From NCBI RefSeq assembly GCF_051020765.1, contig NC_134933.1:15411461-15475460 (forward strand): DNA of 64,000 nucleotides. The letters are read 5' to 3'. Below the pieces are notes generated by a model. That model was not told the origin of the DNA. It saw only the letters and a list, made by a program, of their open reading frames with translations, and did no database searches. The position numbers and the translations under genes were made by a program. Of the stretch, positions 10,221 to 24,000 are shown one piece after another (the first letter of the stretch is position 1; every line of letters starts with the position of its first letter). Origin of the DNA: Lasioglossum baleicum. Taxonomy: Eukaryota > Arthropoda > Insecta > Hymenoptera > Halictidae.

Positions 10221-13200
10221 CTCTGAGATACTACCAACACTTGCTGTGCCATTATTCAAAATATTGTTTACATTATTAAATACATTGATATCCGATCTAT
10301 TATTAAACATTTAAGTATTGTATGAGGTATTATGTCAATTTCATATCCATAAAATGAAAAAAAATTATACAGAATGGAATTATTGGAAAAATTGTTTAAT
10401 TTTCGAGTTAAAATAGCTCCGACGGAGGGTTAAATACGGAGTGGACTGTGGAATTGTATGTAATCGAGACTATGTCGTCGCTGAATCAAAAAACCGTTTA
10501 TTTCCTCTCTGGTTCAGCGATCGACTCTTCGACACACATTCGCGTGGCGTGTTCTATCCTAATTTCGATTTTCGGTGAAATTGTAGCGGCACGAAATCAA
10601 CGTGTATTTGGGTCAACCGAGCAGAACGGATAGGACGCGTTACGCGAAACATTGTCTTCGCGGTGCCTATTCTTATACAATAAAATAACTATACCGATAG
10701 CAGAGGGGTTCCGCTGATACGAATCTCGCGGAAATTTTGCGAAAATTTCGTGCTCGGAAGAACCGGTTTTTCGCTTGTGTATTTCACGGACCGCGTTTAG
10801 TGCTTTGAATACAAGAAAAAAGAAAAAGTAAATGACACGTGGCATGCTGGAAATTGAAAGGGGCTCGTCGACGATGAATAAAACTGGAGCAGCATTTTTC
10901 TGCATCCCGATTCGCAGCGTCCCTCGCGCCGATATACCCACCCCTACTCGACCACACAGAACACCGATGATTCTCTCGTTACTCGACGAACGACATCGGA
11001 TCTCTTCGATGATCGATAACTGTTGTTTCACCGCCGCCGGTTATCGTGTTATCGCGTTATCGAGTCCGTCCACGTGCTATCAAAAGGTTGCCCGTGCCAA
11101 CAAATTTCCGAATCGGAAACGGATGCTAACTGCTAAGACTTAGACTGCTGGTGTACTGTACAAGATACAGGATACAGAATACAGAATACAGAGTACGGAG
11201 GCCGTACCGTATACATATACTCGTACATTTTACAAGAACCTTCTGCCCGTTAAAATTTCAAAGGAACGCTCCCGACTTGGAACGAGTGTTCCGGTCGATT
11301 AAACGGTTCGAGCTTCCACAGGGGATGAAGTCTCTGCCGAGGGAAAAATTATTTTTTGCTGAAGATCGTTAATTGGGGCTAAGAAAGATTGACCACGTTC
11401 ACGATACCGGCGTTACCACGGCGCGATATTGTCGAATATAATTCGAGGATTTAACGCTGCAACACGAAGATAACGAGACCGCGTTTATTCGGATCTCACA
11501 CAATCTTTATTACGATGCCCGACTAAACCGGGTACTTTAGGTAAGTCGTTGTCGTTTAATGAAATGATCGTACCTCGTAGAAACCACGGAATGGTACCAG
11601 AATTTCAAAAATATCTTCCAACGATAACAGCAAACGATAAGAGTGGTTTACGATCGATCGAGTTCAAGAGCTCTACAACGACGAATCATGCAGGTACATC
11701 GAGCAACTATGTTCGCTGGAAAAATGATGACGAAGCTGCAGCGCCTGCCTCGTCATCGTGATCATCGACGGGCGAATGTATGTATATTTATCATCGAACG
11801 ACAAGGGGTAAGCGTTTCTCTCGGTCGTCGAATTTGCGAAATTCTTCGAGTCGCGGGGAAGGGGATGAAATTCGTCGGTGCCAAGGAACGTGGTGGGGAA
11901 AAGGGGGAAAGAAACTCGCACGTCCGCGATTTGGGGAAGGATTCGCAAGGTGTGCCATAGTCGGCAAGGTGGGGACCGGTGGTGAAGGAGCGAAGGAGCG
12001 AGAGAACGTGAGAGGGAGAAAGAGAGAAAGAGAGCCGGTACACGGGTGGAAAGCTACTGGGGTTGCGACGGTGGGGGTTCACGGCGTCGAAGCAGCAGTG
12101 CGTCGCGACGCTGTCTGTCACACGGTTGCCGTTCCTCTCTTATCTCAATCCTTTCTTCATTTTCAGACTCTTTTTCACGACTACGCGTTTGCATCGCTGT
12201 CGCTGGAACGCTGTCGTATGGTCTACTCCTATCTTGTCTATCTCTGCGCGCGCGCTCGCTCTCTCTCTCTCTCTCTCTGTCTGTCTCTCTCCTCTTATCA
12301 ATCCATCTATCTCAGGTTTTCCGCTATCCTTCATTCTTTGTTTCCCGTTCCTCGTTCTCTCTGACGCCGTCTCTATTCCTCTCTATTGTTCCCAACAGGA
12401 CTCGCAAACATCACGCAACTGTCCCTGCTCCTTCCCGCTGTTCTCCAACTGGTCTCTCGCAAGTTGCAGCACTCGTTCTCTCGCACGCTCTCTTTCTCGT
12501 TCAGCAAAACTCTATCCTCGGCGACTGTCTCTCATTCGTTATTTCTCCCCGAATTCCTTCGATACCGCTCGGTGAAGTTCTCTAGAGTCGTCTTTTTTTT
12601 CGGTGGTTCACCGGCTCCTCGTGTTACCGCTCGACACGGCGGAGAGAAGGGAAGGGAGGTGAGAGATTTCGGGAACGCGGTGAAAAAAACACGGTTGTGA
12701 ACGCGGTTGCACAGGGGCGCACCGTGTCGCATAAATGTCGTTTGCCGCGGTAATCGTTCTTTGAATTCGGCACGAGTCACAGAGGATTGTTCCTCTGCTT
12801 CGTGGTGAGTACGACCCAGCAAGATTCGATTCTTTCGCTCTGCCGCTCCTCTCTTTCGTTTCTCTCTCTCTCTTTCTTTCTCTCGTCTCAAAGATTTGCT
12901 AGCTCGCGATAGCCTGCCTGTTTGCGGGGGATACGATCTGCTATTTTCGAGTTAGAGCTGCCAGCCTAGACCGCAGTATCCCAGACCGCAGCATCATCCA
13001 CGCTAGTAACCGGAATAGGAACTGGGAGCGATCTCCTGTTTCCCATTTCCGGTTTCCGATTGGTCCGCGTGAACGGGACAGGATCGCATTTTGGCGTACT
13101 CGAATCGTTCACGGACCGTCGACGTCGACGTCAACAGCAAAACAGCAAGCAGCAACAGCAAGAATACTCGTACGACGCCAGTCTTCCCTGGTTCGCGTCT

Positions 13201-15096
13201 TATCGAATGTAAACGTTGCATCGGATCTCGAGAGAAGCGAGAACGGATAAGCCGTGAAGAAGTAGCAGCATCGATCGACGGCGTGCTGCGAGTTGGGTTA
13301 AGCTTGGAGCCGAGCTATATCTGATGCCGATGACGCGTCGCGTCAGATGCTTTTAGATTGCTGAACGAGCCGTTGTTCGATTCCCATCGATTCCTCGAGA
13401 GATCTGGTCTAATTAAGTTCGCAAACGACGAATGTCCTGCCGCAGACTCTATTGCGGTTCCATTGCCAGTAATCGTGACTGGAGTACCTAATGTCGCGTC
13501 CTCGGAAACGGTGCACGCAGTCGTTGCGTATACCTAAGCACCAGGCACATGCCTCCTTTTTAATCTTAACGATACGTTCGCGCGAGTAACGTGACCTCTG
13601 TTTCGACAAGTTTGTACAATCGACAGCGCTGTCCAAGTCTGAAGGAACGCCTATCGTTTAACCCTAGCTTGAACGAGTTGCTCCTAGGTGTATGCAACCG
13701 CTGGACCGTATCAATTTCGAATGGGATTCGGTTCAACGATCCGCAAAGTCAGCGGAAGACAAGTTCGAGAAATGCTTTATCGATCGCGACCAGTCCGAGT
13801 CTCGAAATGATGAAGCGGTTCCCGTCGAGCCATGGTCAAGGCCATCGGTAACGAAGTCATTGATCGGTGGTAATGCGAAATCGAGGCGTGGAGCGGTACG
13901 TGCGTGTACGCAGGACTCCAATGGTCCTCCTGCTCGGCGAACTCTGTCCCCCCGATCGCTATAACGTCGTGCACTGCTCGTCGCGGAACGAAAATTCCCA
14001 AGATTCAGCTTGCTCCTCATGATTCAAGACACCTAATCGCTTCGCGATCACTTTTTTTTCGAAAAAAATGAGCTATGTATGTCTGATGTGATGCGAAGAA
14101 CTTTTTGTTGTTGTCTATACACGACAGGTGTTTCATGTGTTTCCTTATAGTGTGAAATGCCAGGACGAGATCCTGTCTTGGCTTGAAATGGGGGATTTAA
14201 GCGATGTCGAGCATGCGAGTTGTGCGAGCGTTTCTACCGTGAATCGTGACTGTTGTGTAGGCGGGTCAGATAGGTCTTCAAGGAACGACACGCACTTGTA
14301 TAAACACTCGGAATAATCGCGTTTCGGCGTAGAGCGTAGAGGTTACGCTACCTCGTATCGATGACGTTTCGACCTAACCCAGACTCGATGCGACCCGACA
14401 TAAAACGAAGGGAACCGACGGGATACGGAACGAAGCGACCCGACCCGACACGTTCCGAATACGCAGCAGATGGGAACGGTAACCAAGTTACGAAAACTAT
14501 ATCATGGTACCGCTGACAATGAGTCGAAGCCGTCGATCACCATTGTCTCCGACAATGGCTCCTTTGATGAATAGGAATCAAATTGAGGATATTGGAAAGT
14601 CGGTCTCGCTAATTGATCCGACCGCGGCCCATGGAACGGTTATTTTTCTTCCCGAAGAACGTTAACCCTTCGAAAGCTATGCCTGGGTCTGCTCCGACCC
14701 AGCTGCTTCGCTCCCTTTCTCGATTCTCGGTACATGTTCGATCGTTTCAGTTTTCAAATGAACGCGTCCTCGGGAAGTATGTTGTAAATAGGTCTAAAAA
14801 GAAGGACTGTCAAACTCAACCTCGAGATATATGTACGTGTGGAATACTTATAAGTTTCCAATTGAACGATTAAAGTCTTACGCACAGATATTAAAACTGG
14901 GTTGAAACTAAGCGTCGAGTAAGTATAAACGATTTAATACTGAAACGTTTAATCGTTATGTCAGTGACCGGGTTTCTGGGTACTCGATTACAACCTGCGC
15001 TGCATTCGAGACTCTTTCCGTTTCCCCGTTGAGAAATCTCCGAGTCAATTCCACTTCTTGTTCTTTCGATAATTCGATATTGATTGCCATGCGTAA
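10221..15096. other. Intergenic / possible Syt7 upstream region, no gene seen
   Basis: There are many overlapping open frames, but none has a recognisable domain. Simple sequence includes GAATACA-type repeats near 11170, purine-rich DNA at 11850-12040, CT-rich tracts at 12240-12300 and 12850-12890, and repeated CGACCCGA-like words at 14380-14460. A GTGAGTA donor-like site at about 12804 could end a 5' non-coding exon, but nothing confirms it. Confidence 0.4.
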
Positions 15097-15400
15097 AGGG
15101 GCCTATTCACGATCAAGCATGATGTTACGCAAATCCAAATTGTATTCACGTTGACACATCATTTCAGCAATCGTTCAGTTTTTCACTCCGTAGTGATGAG
15201 ACTCGTCTGACAATATTAGTGCAACACTGCCAATTCACAGTACAACACAGTACAAACGCAACCCATTTGCTGTGCACAAAATATCAGGAAATTCTGATTT
15301 TACACAACGGGTTGCGCAATTAGTCAATCACTATCATTCACGATCAATCGTGACGCAATAGGTATTGTTGCGCAAAATGCTTGATCGTGAATAGGCCCCT
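15097..15400. mobile_element. PIF/Harbinger-type MITE with perfect TIRs
   Basis: The terminal 24 bp, starting AGGGGCCTATTCACGATC, are perfectly inverted at the two ends. TAA flanks both ends (15094-15096 and 15401-15403), the 3-bp duplication of PIF/Harbinger. It is 304 bp long with no coding frame. Intact ends suggest a recent insertion. Confidence 0.85.
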
Positions 15401-15559
15401 TAAGTCTCGCGTAAAAATAGATGGTCAAGTTTTCGCTACGAATACTTCTCAAATTGGTTGTCCCGGGGAATTTAGGTTCGGATAAGGGTTGGTCCACTCG
15501 GCTTCAAAACATTACAGAACCGCGCACGATAACGCGCGGACAGTCATTCTGATCTACTA

Positions 15560-16018
15560 CACTGAGAAAAAAAAGTATTTACTTCAATAACACGCGTGTT
15601 ATTGTAATTTTTTTACTTCGATGAATATCAATGTATTCTTTCCAATAGTATGAAATTTAGAAGCAAATCGTGATGTATTTGAATTGTCTATCATGAAATG
15701 ATTGAAAATATTATTCGATTCAATACCGTACGTTATTATTCGTAATATTTCTCTTTTTCCTTCAATCAGATATGTTGTTAAAAAAATTTGAGAAATGTAT
15801 TGATTTATACTGGAATTAGTTTGATGCCATATCTTATTTTTTTGAAAACATTGATGTCAAGCTATTCGCTTATATGATTGGCGGAAATGAGTTTTGCTAT
15901 TGAAATTCAATGGTATTAAATATTAAAATAAGTTCATATAATATTGGCACTATTCAATAGTACATCTTATTGAATCAACATATATTTTTTTTGTTTCGAC
16001 AGGATTTTTTTCTCAGTA
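15560..16018. mobile_element. AT-rich TIR element
   Basis: ACTGAGAAAAAAA at the left is inverted as TTTTTTTCTCAGT at the right, with TA on both flanks. The interior is AT-rich and non-coding. The family is not assigned; a TA target site favours Tc1/mariner-like mobilisation. Confidence 0.6.
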
Positions 16019-16020
16019 TA

Positions 16021-18022
16021 GAAAATACTACGTTCGGTTCCGATTCGCGGACACTTCTCCCTGTGTTGGTCAAACTTTTTCTATAGCATCGTCGCTTATC
16101 ATATCGGTCACAGGCATTTCCCTTGCATCGAGCAACGTAATGAAAATCGTAAATACGCGTCGAAGTTTTCCAAAGTTTGCCAATGAGCGAGAAAAGAGAG
16201 AAGGAGAGAGAGAGAGAGGAAGAGACAAAGAGGGCCTCTCGTATCAGCTCAGCGTATTATTGTTATTAATATAATGGTCGATTATTAGTCGGATCATCGG
16301 GTTTGCGCGCGCTTCGCAACTTGGAGGAAAGGGTGAACGATGAACGGCGAACGAGATCCTATAAGAGACGTGTCTTTAATTAGATGAAAGTAACGTAGCT
16401 GAAACAATTCCGGGGAAGGAAGTGCGAGAAAAAATCGACAGGATGAGGAGGAGTTGCCGTCGATGATGCTTCGCTTTAGCTATACATACTTTGCGTTGCT
16501 CCTCGTTCGAGATAAGTTTAAAGGCCGCCGTCGCCCACTTGACGTTACTGCATATAAGCGAAGGAGCACAAAATTTAATCGCGTACTTTGTATACATATA
16601 ATCGAATGCGAAAAAGACCAGCCAGGAGACTCGCTTAAAGATGTATGCGTCCGCCTGCTCGTGACGAGCACACAGCGTCGTCGACACACGAATGCTTTCG
16701 CAAACAACGCGTTAATTGCTGAACCATCGATCACGAAAATTTCATCGCGTCGCACCGTGTTTTTCTTGGCCAAGGAAGAACTAAAAGGTCGAGATTTTTT
16801 ACGGTGGTTCCAATCCTGGCTCCGAGCTTCTTAAATTTCGCAGACTTTAGCAAAATTTAATTAACGCTCAACCGGACCCTCAGAAACGAGCGGATAGAGA
16901 AAAAATTCGTGGGAAACGCCACACTGAAACGCGTTCGTTCGAAGGTTAACGAAACGAACGAGCCCGAACGCTTACTTACCCGGCTCGTCAATAAAAATAA
17001 TGTGCGAGAAGGGTCGAATTTGTTTGGCGCTGCGGATGATTGATTCGAGCAATCGACAGGCTGGTTTTCGCGTTCTAGAATGGCAAAGAAATGGTCCTCG
17101 TCCTATTGAGAATAGCTTTAAAAGCAATAGAGGTCACGCGGAGGCCTAGAAGTCGCCCGAACACAGCCGCTAACCCTTAAATTTTGTGTATATTTCTGAT
17201 CGTGTAAGTGGCACTTGCATACTCCACCTGGTCCAAGGACGAAAGAAAAACAAGAAGGAACAGAAGGTGGGGAGAGTAAAAGAAATTGGCTTATTTGTTG
17301 TCCGTCCCCTTTTGTTACTCGAATCGGTAGGGCGCGACGCGGAGGCAGGGGCTTTTTGTGAAATTCGACGCTCCATCGCGAAGAAATCGATAGTCGCCTT
17401 TTCCCTTTATTTTCGCTCGTCCTCGACGAACCGAATCCTTTCTCCTTAAACAAACGAGAAACACGACAGACCAGAGAAATCGGGATAATGGCGCGTTGAG
17501 CGGCCGGGATTATTTTTAACGTTGTCCGGCGTCGGTCCTCTCGATTAGGTTCGAACCTGGAAACGCGAGGAACACAATAAAGTTTAACGAACAGGATGAT
17601 ACGGTTTAGCCTGCGTTAAATCGTTTAAAAATAAATGGTATCGAATAGGAAGTTTCGCTTACCTCGATATACTGCTATACTCATTTGCGACTAGAAGCAG
17701 CAATTGTTTTATAAGCGAAGGTTTTTTTTCTACATTGACCACATTGGTTATAGATAGACCGTTGCCAACGAGCCAACGAGTTATGAAAACAAGTGGCGAT
17801 TCGCTCGTTAAATAAAACAACGACCGGGAGAAGTTCGGCCGAACTTTTTCCAACTAGCCAACGTTTCGCATCGTTCCCGATAAAAATGTTTTGGTCGGAG
17901 TTCGCGGATCGGGGATCGCGGCAAGGCTACGGTTGTTGGTCGGAGGAACGAAAGCGATCGATATAGCAGCCGAATTAATTGGTGTGTTTACTTGACGGTA
18001 CGTTTTTCTCTTGAAGGTTCGC
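16021..18022. other. Upstream of Syt7 coding exon 1
   Basis: No coding exon is seen. GA-rich DNA lies at 16196-16235. A pyrimidine tract and AG at about 18005-18016 sit directly before the Syt7 start codon, so the first coding exon is probably the second exon and a 5' non-coding exon should lie upstream. Confidence 0.45.
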
Positions 18023-21000
18023 ATGGCGGATACGGGGGTGATGTTGACGGCGATTTTCGGGACGTTCGGTGGCCTGGCGGTACTGGTGTTCCTCTTTCTG
18101 GCTGCCTGGCTCTATGTCCGAACAAGAAAGTTGAAACAGCAGAACGAGGACTTCGCGGCTGTGGACGGAGAGGACTTTTTGGAGGACCGGCACGGCGGGT
18201 CAGCGGACCGGAAACACGGTTTCTTGACTCTGACCACTCCGCTTATTAGCACGAAGGTGTTCGGGTAAGCAAACACGCCTGACAACAGATTCGATTTTCT
18301 CGCTCGCCTCGGCAGTCCACGTGTCTTTCGCACTCTCCGCTACCCTCTCGAACCGCGACCAACGGGCAACGATAAGGGTGCGATAAGGGGGGGTGCGAGT
18401 GGAAGAGAGTCTGGCCGTCGCGTCGCGTCGCTTAGCATCGCGTTAGTAAATTTCTCCATAACTCGCCGCCCGTTCGTCGCGAGCTACGAGTATTATCGAC
18501 CGAAGCGGCAACGAGGTCGAGGAAATTTCGCGCAAAAATAATAAGCGCAATTACGTAAGCGGTCACGACGCGCCGCGGCGTTTCCACTTGGAAAATTGGT
18601 CGTCCACGCTCTCGATTCCTTTTCGACGCGACGCGACGTAACGTAACGGAGGGTTGGGTCGCGAAACGCGGTCGCATGTTGCCGAGAGGCACAGTGGACG
18701 GCTGTCTCGTAATTGCTGGTAATTACTTCCCCGTTATCGTCTATCGACAACCTGGAGCACTTCGAAGCGTTCAAGGTGGATGGAAGAAGAGGAGGATAGA
18801 ACCTTTCTCTCGGCGAGGAGACGTTCTTGTTTTCGAGGAGCGCGTTTGCGGAAAAATAGCCGGCGAAACCGGGATGAAACGGAGATAAACGATCTTGAAC
18901 GACTCGTCGAGGGTCGTCCGTCCTCTCGAGAAACGGAAAACGTCGTTTGACTCCGCTCGGATCGATACGCGTGTATTCCGAAGCGAAGAACCGCGCGATC
19001 TCGGACCGAGCATTGGTCGCGTCGTCGCTGGGAACGTTCTCGATGGACGCGGACGTTGTGCTTTCCCATCGCGCGTCAGCCAATTGCCAAATTTTCCCAG
19101 TGGCCTTTTCAGGGGAGCGAACCCCAGCTCTTTCGCGATGCACAACTCGCGGGGGCCAAGGCGCCGAAAAATTGCGTGCCCAAAAAACTGCGAACCCGGT
19201 GCGCTCCGTAACTTCCGTTGTTCCCGACAAGGTGCCAATTGGAAGAGTGCCAAGTAGTCGAGTGTTTCGTAGCACTTAAATCGACGACACGCAACAGATG
19301 CCACTTGTTACGTTGTATACTATACCTGGCTGATGTTACGGTATTCGCTTCGATCGCTCGTTCGGTTGTTCGCAACGATTCGCGGATACCTGCAGCGGAA
19401 GAACACGGCTCGAGCGGGCAGCACAAAGGGCTGGATCGAAGGGATTTTAATTTCGACTCCGTTGGCGCCAGCTGTGCGCCGCGTCGCTGTCGTGAAAATC
19501 TGTCGCTTTCACGATTTTACGATTTATCCGCAGAAAATGTACTATTTGCGGAATATATACAAACGAAGTATCGTCAGGATTGGTCTCTGGAATGATAAAG
19601 TGAATTTCTAATCGGTAATTTAGTCTGGATTTGCCGATTTGTAAATTTATGCAATTTCCTTTAAGAGCGTCTTTGTATCGTTTGAGTAATGGCGGCGGTG
19701 AGTTGATTTAACCGATCCGTTAGTTCCAGCGTATTAAATGGACGCCGTTTTCACTGACGGCTCTCTGCCATTGTTCCTTGGACGTGCAACGTTTGCAGCT
19801 TCCGGTCAAAGAGCTCCAGAAGGTTTAAATTTTACCGAGAGCTAAGCACGCGTCGGGAAATCGATTTTGTTGCGCCTCGAGAGTCCAGTGTTCGCGGCAT
19901 AAAGCGTAGACCATTAGGATCGCGGTGCTAGCGGCCATTACGCGTAGAAAACGAACGACAACCGGAAACGCGTATCGTGGCGATCGAGAACGCAGCAAAA
20001 AGAACCGGTTCGAGCACTCCGCCGCGCCGGAACGGAACAAGTTCGAAATTGATAGACCGTTTGACGGATAACCCTCGCTGATAACCGATAATCGGGAGAG
20101 AACGTCAGGGAAGAGCCGATTAATCCGTTGCGAGGAAAAACTAAAAGTTATTACCGCGAGGGACAAGTTTCCGAGCAGATTTTTCCGGGGAAGTTTACGC
20201 GTTCAAAAGAGTTTCAGTCAACGTCGAATATCCAAGGATACGCGGAGTAGAACAATGCAGGACAAACAAGTTGTTTACCATTTATCTCGGTTAGAAATGT
20301 TTTGCTTCCACGACGCAGTATAAAAAGTCCATTCGACCGGAGACTTTTGCGCGCCACTGTGTATATCGTTAGTTGGAATAATTCGGGGGAGACGTAAGGT
20401 GAAAAGCGAAGGGGGTGGGCAGAGCGAGGCGAGGGGGTGCAGGGGTCGGAATGAAAGAGCCTGGGGTAAAGAAAGAAAGCGAAGGATACAGGATGTGGAC
20501 TATTGAAGATACCGAGAACAAGGCGACGGGCAGGAATAGAGGGTTAAAACGAGGCGACGACAAAGACGGAACCAGAGAGCGAGAAGGAGGGTCGGCTAGA
20601 GAGAGAATGAGAGAAGGAGAGAGGGGAAAAAAGCAGGGTCCACGAAGCAGAACGAAAGGGGGAAACGGGAATGAGGAAAAGCGGAAAATGGTGGATATCG
20701 AGAGGAGGACAAGGGCGTACGGTGGTTGTAATGTTGAATTGGTCGGCAAAGGATAGCTGGACAAGAGGACGCTGACGATGGAGGTGATGGTGGTGGTGGT
20801 GGTGGTGGTGCCGGCGGCGGTGGAGGTGGTGGCGGTGGCTGTGGCGGTAGCAGAGGTGGTAGCAGAGGTGGTGGAGGCAGTCGATGGTGGTGGTACGTAG
20901 CGAAAGGTAGTGGTGGACGGGGTCGAAAAGGGAGGGGAATGGATATCTTGGTTGTAGCTCGTAGCAGAAGGCAGTAGGGGATCGAAAGGTATTCTGTCGT

Positions 21001-24000
21001 GGCACGGCGCACGGAAAGGGAACCGCGAGCTGAGAACCGAGAACCGAAAACCGGGAACCGGGAACCGAGAACCGAAAACCGAGAACCGAGCGGAATGGAG
21101 TGGAGTGGAGAGAAGCGGCGCGGCGCAGCATGGCACGGGGATGGAACAGGATGGGTTAGGACCAGTTACGGCTAGGTAGGAGCGAGGGTAAAAGCATCAA
21201 GCGGAAGGGGAGGCGTAGGAGAAGTCGGCTGGCCGTGGGGTGGGGACTGGCACGCAGGGGTAGCGGTGAATTCTGGGGGTTGGAAGCAGCTGAGTACAGT
21301 ACGCGAGTAGGTCACACCACGGAGAAGAGCGATAGTTCGCGGTTAGCACACGGTTCGTTCGTTGGTTCGTTCGTTCGTTCGTTCGTTCGTTCGTCCGCTC
21401 GTTGGTTCGTTCGTTCGGGCTTGGACAGAGAGAACCCATTGCGTTCGTTCGACCGGCTCTGCGTTCTCTCGGAGCACGGTTTTGTTCGTTCTCGCGTCTG
21501 ACGGACATCGAATCGCGGTATCGTCGCGTGGTCGTTTTCGGTCTTCGCGACGAAAGATATGCGGGGTGATCGCGCGTCCACCGTGTAACCGACGACCGTC
21601 GATTCGGATCGCGAATTTCGCGCGACAAGTAAACTCTCCCATCGATTTCTACGTCGGACCCGTCGGCGCTCGGAACAGCCTCGAGCCTCGGTTGTATTTA
21701 CCAGCTTTTCCGCGAGCGACAGATTGCCGCAGCGCCGTCGTTACTCCGGAAAAGATATTCCGTGTCTTCGGCATAGGTAAACGATTCGGGCTTACCCTTG
21801 TCCCGAGCAGGCCGCTTCCCCATCGATAGAAGACACGAACGATCTTTTCCGCGTCCCCGGTTTCTCGGTGGCTCGCACGCGTGCATCCGGTTCACCCTCG
21901 TCACGCACATTGGTCGTGCCGTTTGCGCGCGGCGCGTACTGATTTCTGTTCCTGTTGTTTGGCGCGACTCTACGTGACTCTACGTGACTCTACGCGACTG
22001 TACGCGACTCGACTCGACTCGACACGACACGGTGGCGGTGGCGGTGGTCCGTGATCGTCGCGCGATCCGTTCGATCAAACCGTTCTCCCATTGATTCTCG
22101 ATACAGCGATCGCGAATTCGAGCGCAGAAGAGTAACCGGGGGATCGAAGGTGGAGAAGAGGGCAGGAGAGACGCGCGACGTTTCACGCTCGCTCCGATGA
22201 GTTTCATGCTTTCGGGGACGGAGCACGGCGAACATTCTTGACGTTCGAGAAACGCTCACAATCTTAAATATAGTTTGAGCAGACAACGAGTGGCGAGGAG
22301 CGGAGAGGAGAGGAGCGGAGTGGAGAGGAGCGGAGAGGAGAGGGAGGGCAAGCGAGAGAAGAAGATAAGACGCGACGAGAAAAATTTGATTTCCTTCAAC
22401 GAACGAAAAAGCTTCCCTCGCACAACGAACGCACACCTGAAAATGCACGCTGGTCACGCTCCTGGCGTACAGACGTCTGTGAAACAGATGGCAAATTGTT
22501 ACCGTTGATCATCGATTATTACCTTCGTAAATCCCGTTGTTGAAAGTACACACCGTTATTTTTCTATCGATTTTCTTCGAACGAGAGAAGGTTCCTAAGA
22601 AGCGCGCGACAGCGAGAACGATAGCGATCTGTCAGGCCTGCGTCGCGTTTCGTCTCGTCTCAAAAACAGAGAAAGAGCCCGAAAAGAAACGAGATAAGGA
22701 GGCGGAGATGAAATTGGATTCGAGTTGAAAAGGATCGAGGAGAATCGGGAAACTGCTAGCTTTCAGCATCGACCGGTCGGATTAATTCGAAGCGTTCCTC
22801 AACTCGCGAGGAGACGGAACAAGCAGCGCGGGTTGGAGGGCTAGTGGTATCAAAGGGAGAAAGAAACCGCGAGGAGGAGGAAGAACCAGGAGGAAGGAGG
22901 AACCAGGAGGAGGAGGAGGAGGAGAAGGAGAAGGGGAGGAGGAGGGGGCGGTCTGGCAAAGAAGAGAAGAGGAACAGCGGGTGAATTACCTGTTTGTACG
23001 CGCAAGAGCATCGAACTTATTAACGATTCGTCTCTCGCGAGCGTCTCTCGTTACGAGTCGGTGTGGTGGCCGAGTGTGCAGCTCGAGGAGGCGCGGGAGT
23101 AAACGAGAGGAAACGGATACAACGAGAGAGATCACCGGTCGCAGAAGCAACGATTCCTCGGTTGATCGCGCGGAGAAGGCTCGCGGACCTCAACGTGAAA
23201 CGAGGGACGCGCGAATCATGCGATACAACCTGTCAACGAATGCGTTAGCGGTGGTACGACGCATCGAAATCACATAAACGAAAACAGAGAAACGAAAAAG
23301 GTTGCGATTCGAGCGGCATCGAGATCGCTCGGAGAACCGATTCGGGCTAACCGAGAACGAGAGGAGACCAAGAAAGGAAGAGTGCGAGAGAGACAGATTC
23401 GTATCGAAACACGAGATAAGGGTAGTCCGAGAGAACGGAGACCGAGTCGCTCGACGCACAATATATCGATTAGAGGGATTGGAATTGCAGTGGAGGACAC
23501 ACGGGTTCGATCGGACGACTCGGAAATAATACCAGTCCGACCGCGACAGGACTCGTCTCTTTCTCGATCCATCGGATCGAACGCAGGCTCGCACGATTCT
23601 CTCTCTCGTCTATCTAGCTCGGTTCTCGAGAGGAACGATCGAATATGGAAATCGCAGCCTCTGCAATGTTGGATGGCCTGAAAAATAATCGAATCAGCAA
23701 GTTGGCACTGTCGCGGTTCTTGTCGCAGAGTCTGTGAGTAAATTAACCCGGTCGTTGGTCACGAGCACGTAATCGATTCGACGCGATACGAAGTAAAAAG
23801 AGGGTGCTCGCAGGCACCGGCACGTAGCGCGCACTAATTGATTGCTTGGCTTGGTTACTATGCTTCTGCCGACGAATTTGCGTATCATCGTCATTCGTAG
23901 ACAGTCTCGCATATCCGGTTCGCGGTTCGACTTGTTCGATCGCTTGACCCCTCCTCCCCCCCCCCCGCAACCCGCCCTCCCTCTTGTAGCTCTCGCCTCT

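Noticed and set aside
11780..12585. Three overlapping frames of 170-194 codons with SLSLSL runs
   Set aside because: They are different readings of CT-rich DNA.
17545..17562. GGTTCGAACC, a T-loop-like word suggesting a tRNA
   Set aside because: No acceptor stem, D-arm or anticodon arm can be paired around it; the palindrome is likely chance. A similar word at about 27358 also fails.
20369..21136. A 255-codon minus-strand frame rich in Thr, Ser and Pro
   Set aside because: It is produced by GGT/ACC and ACCGAGA-type repeats; two other frames over the same interval are equally long, and there is no start context, domain or splice structure.
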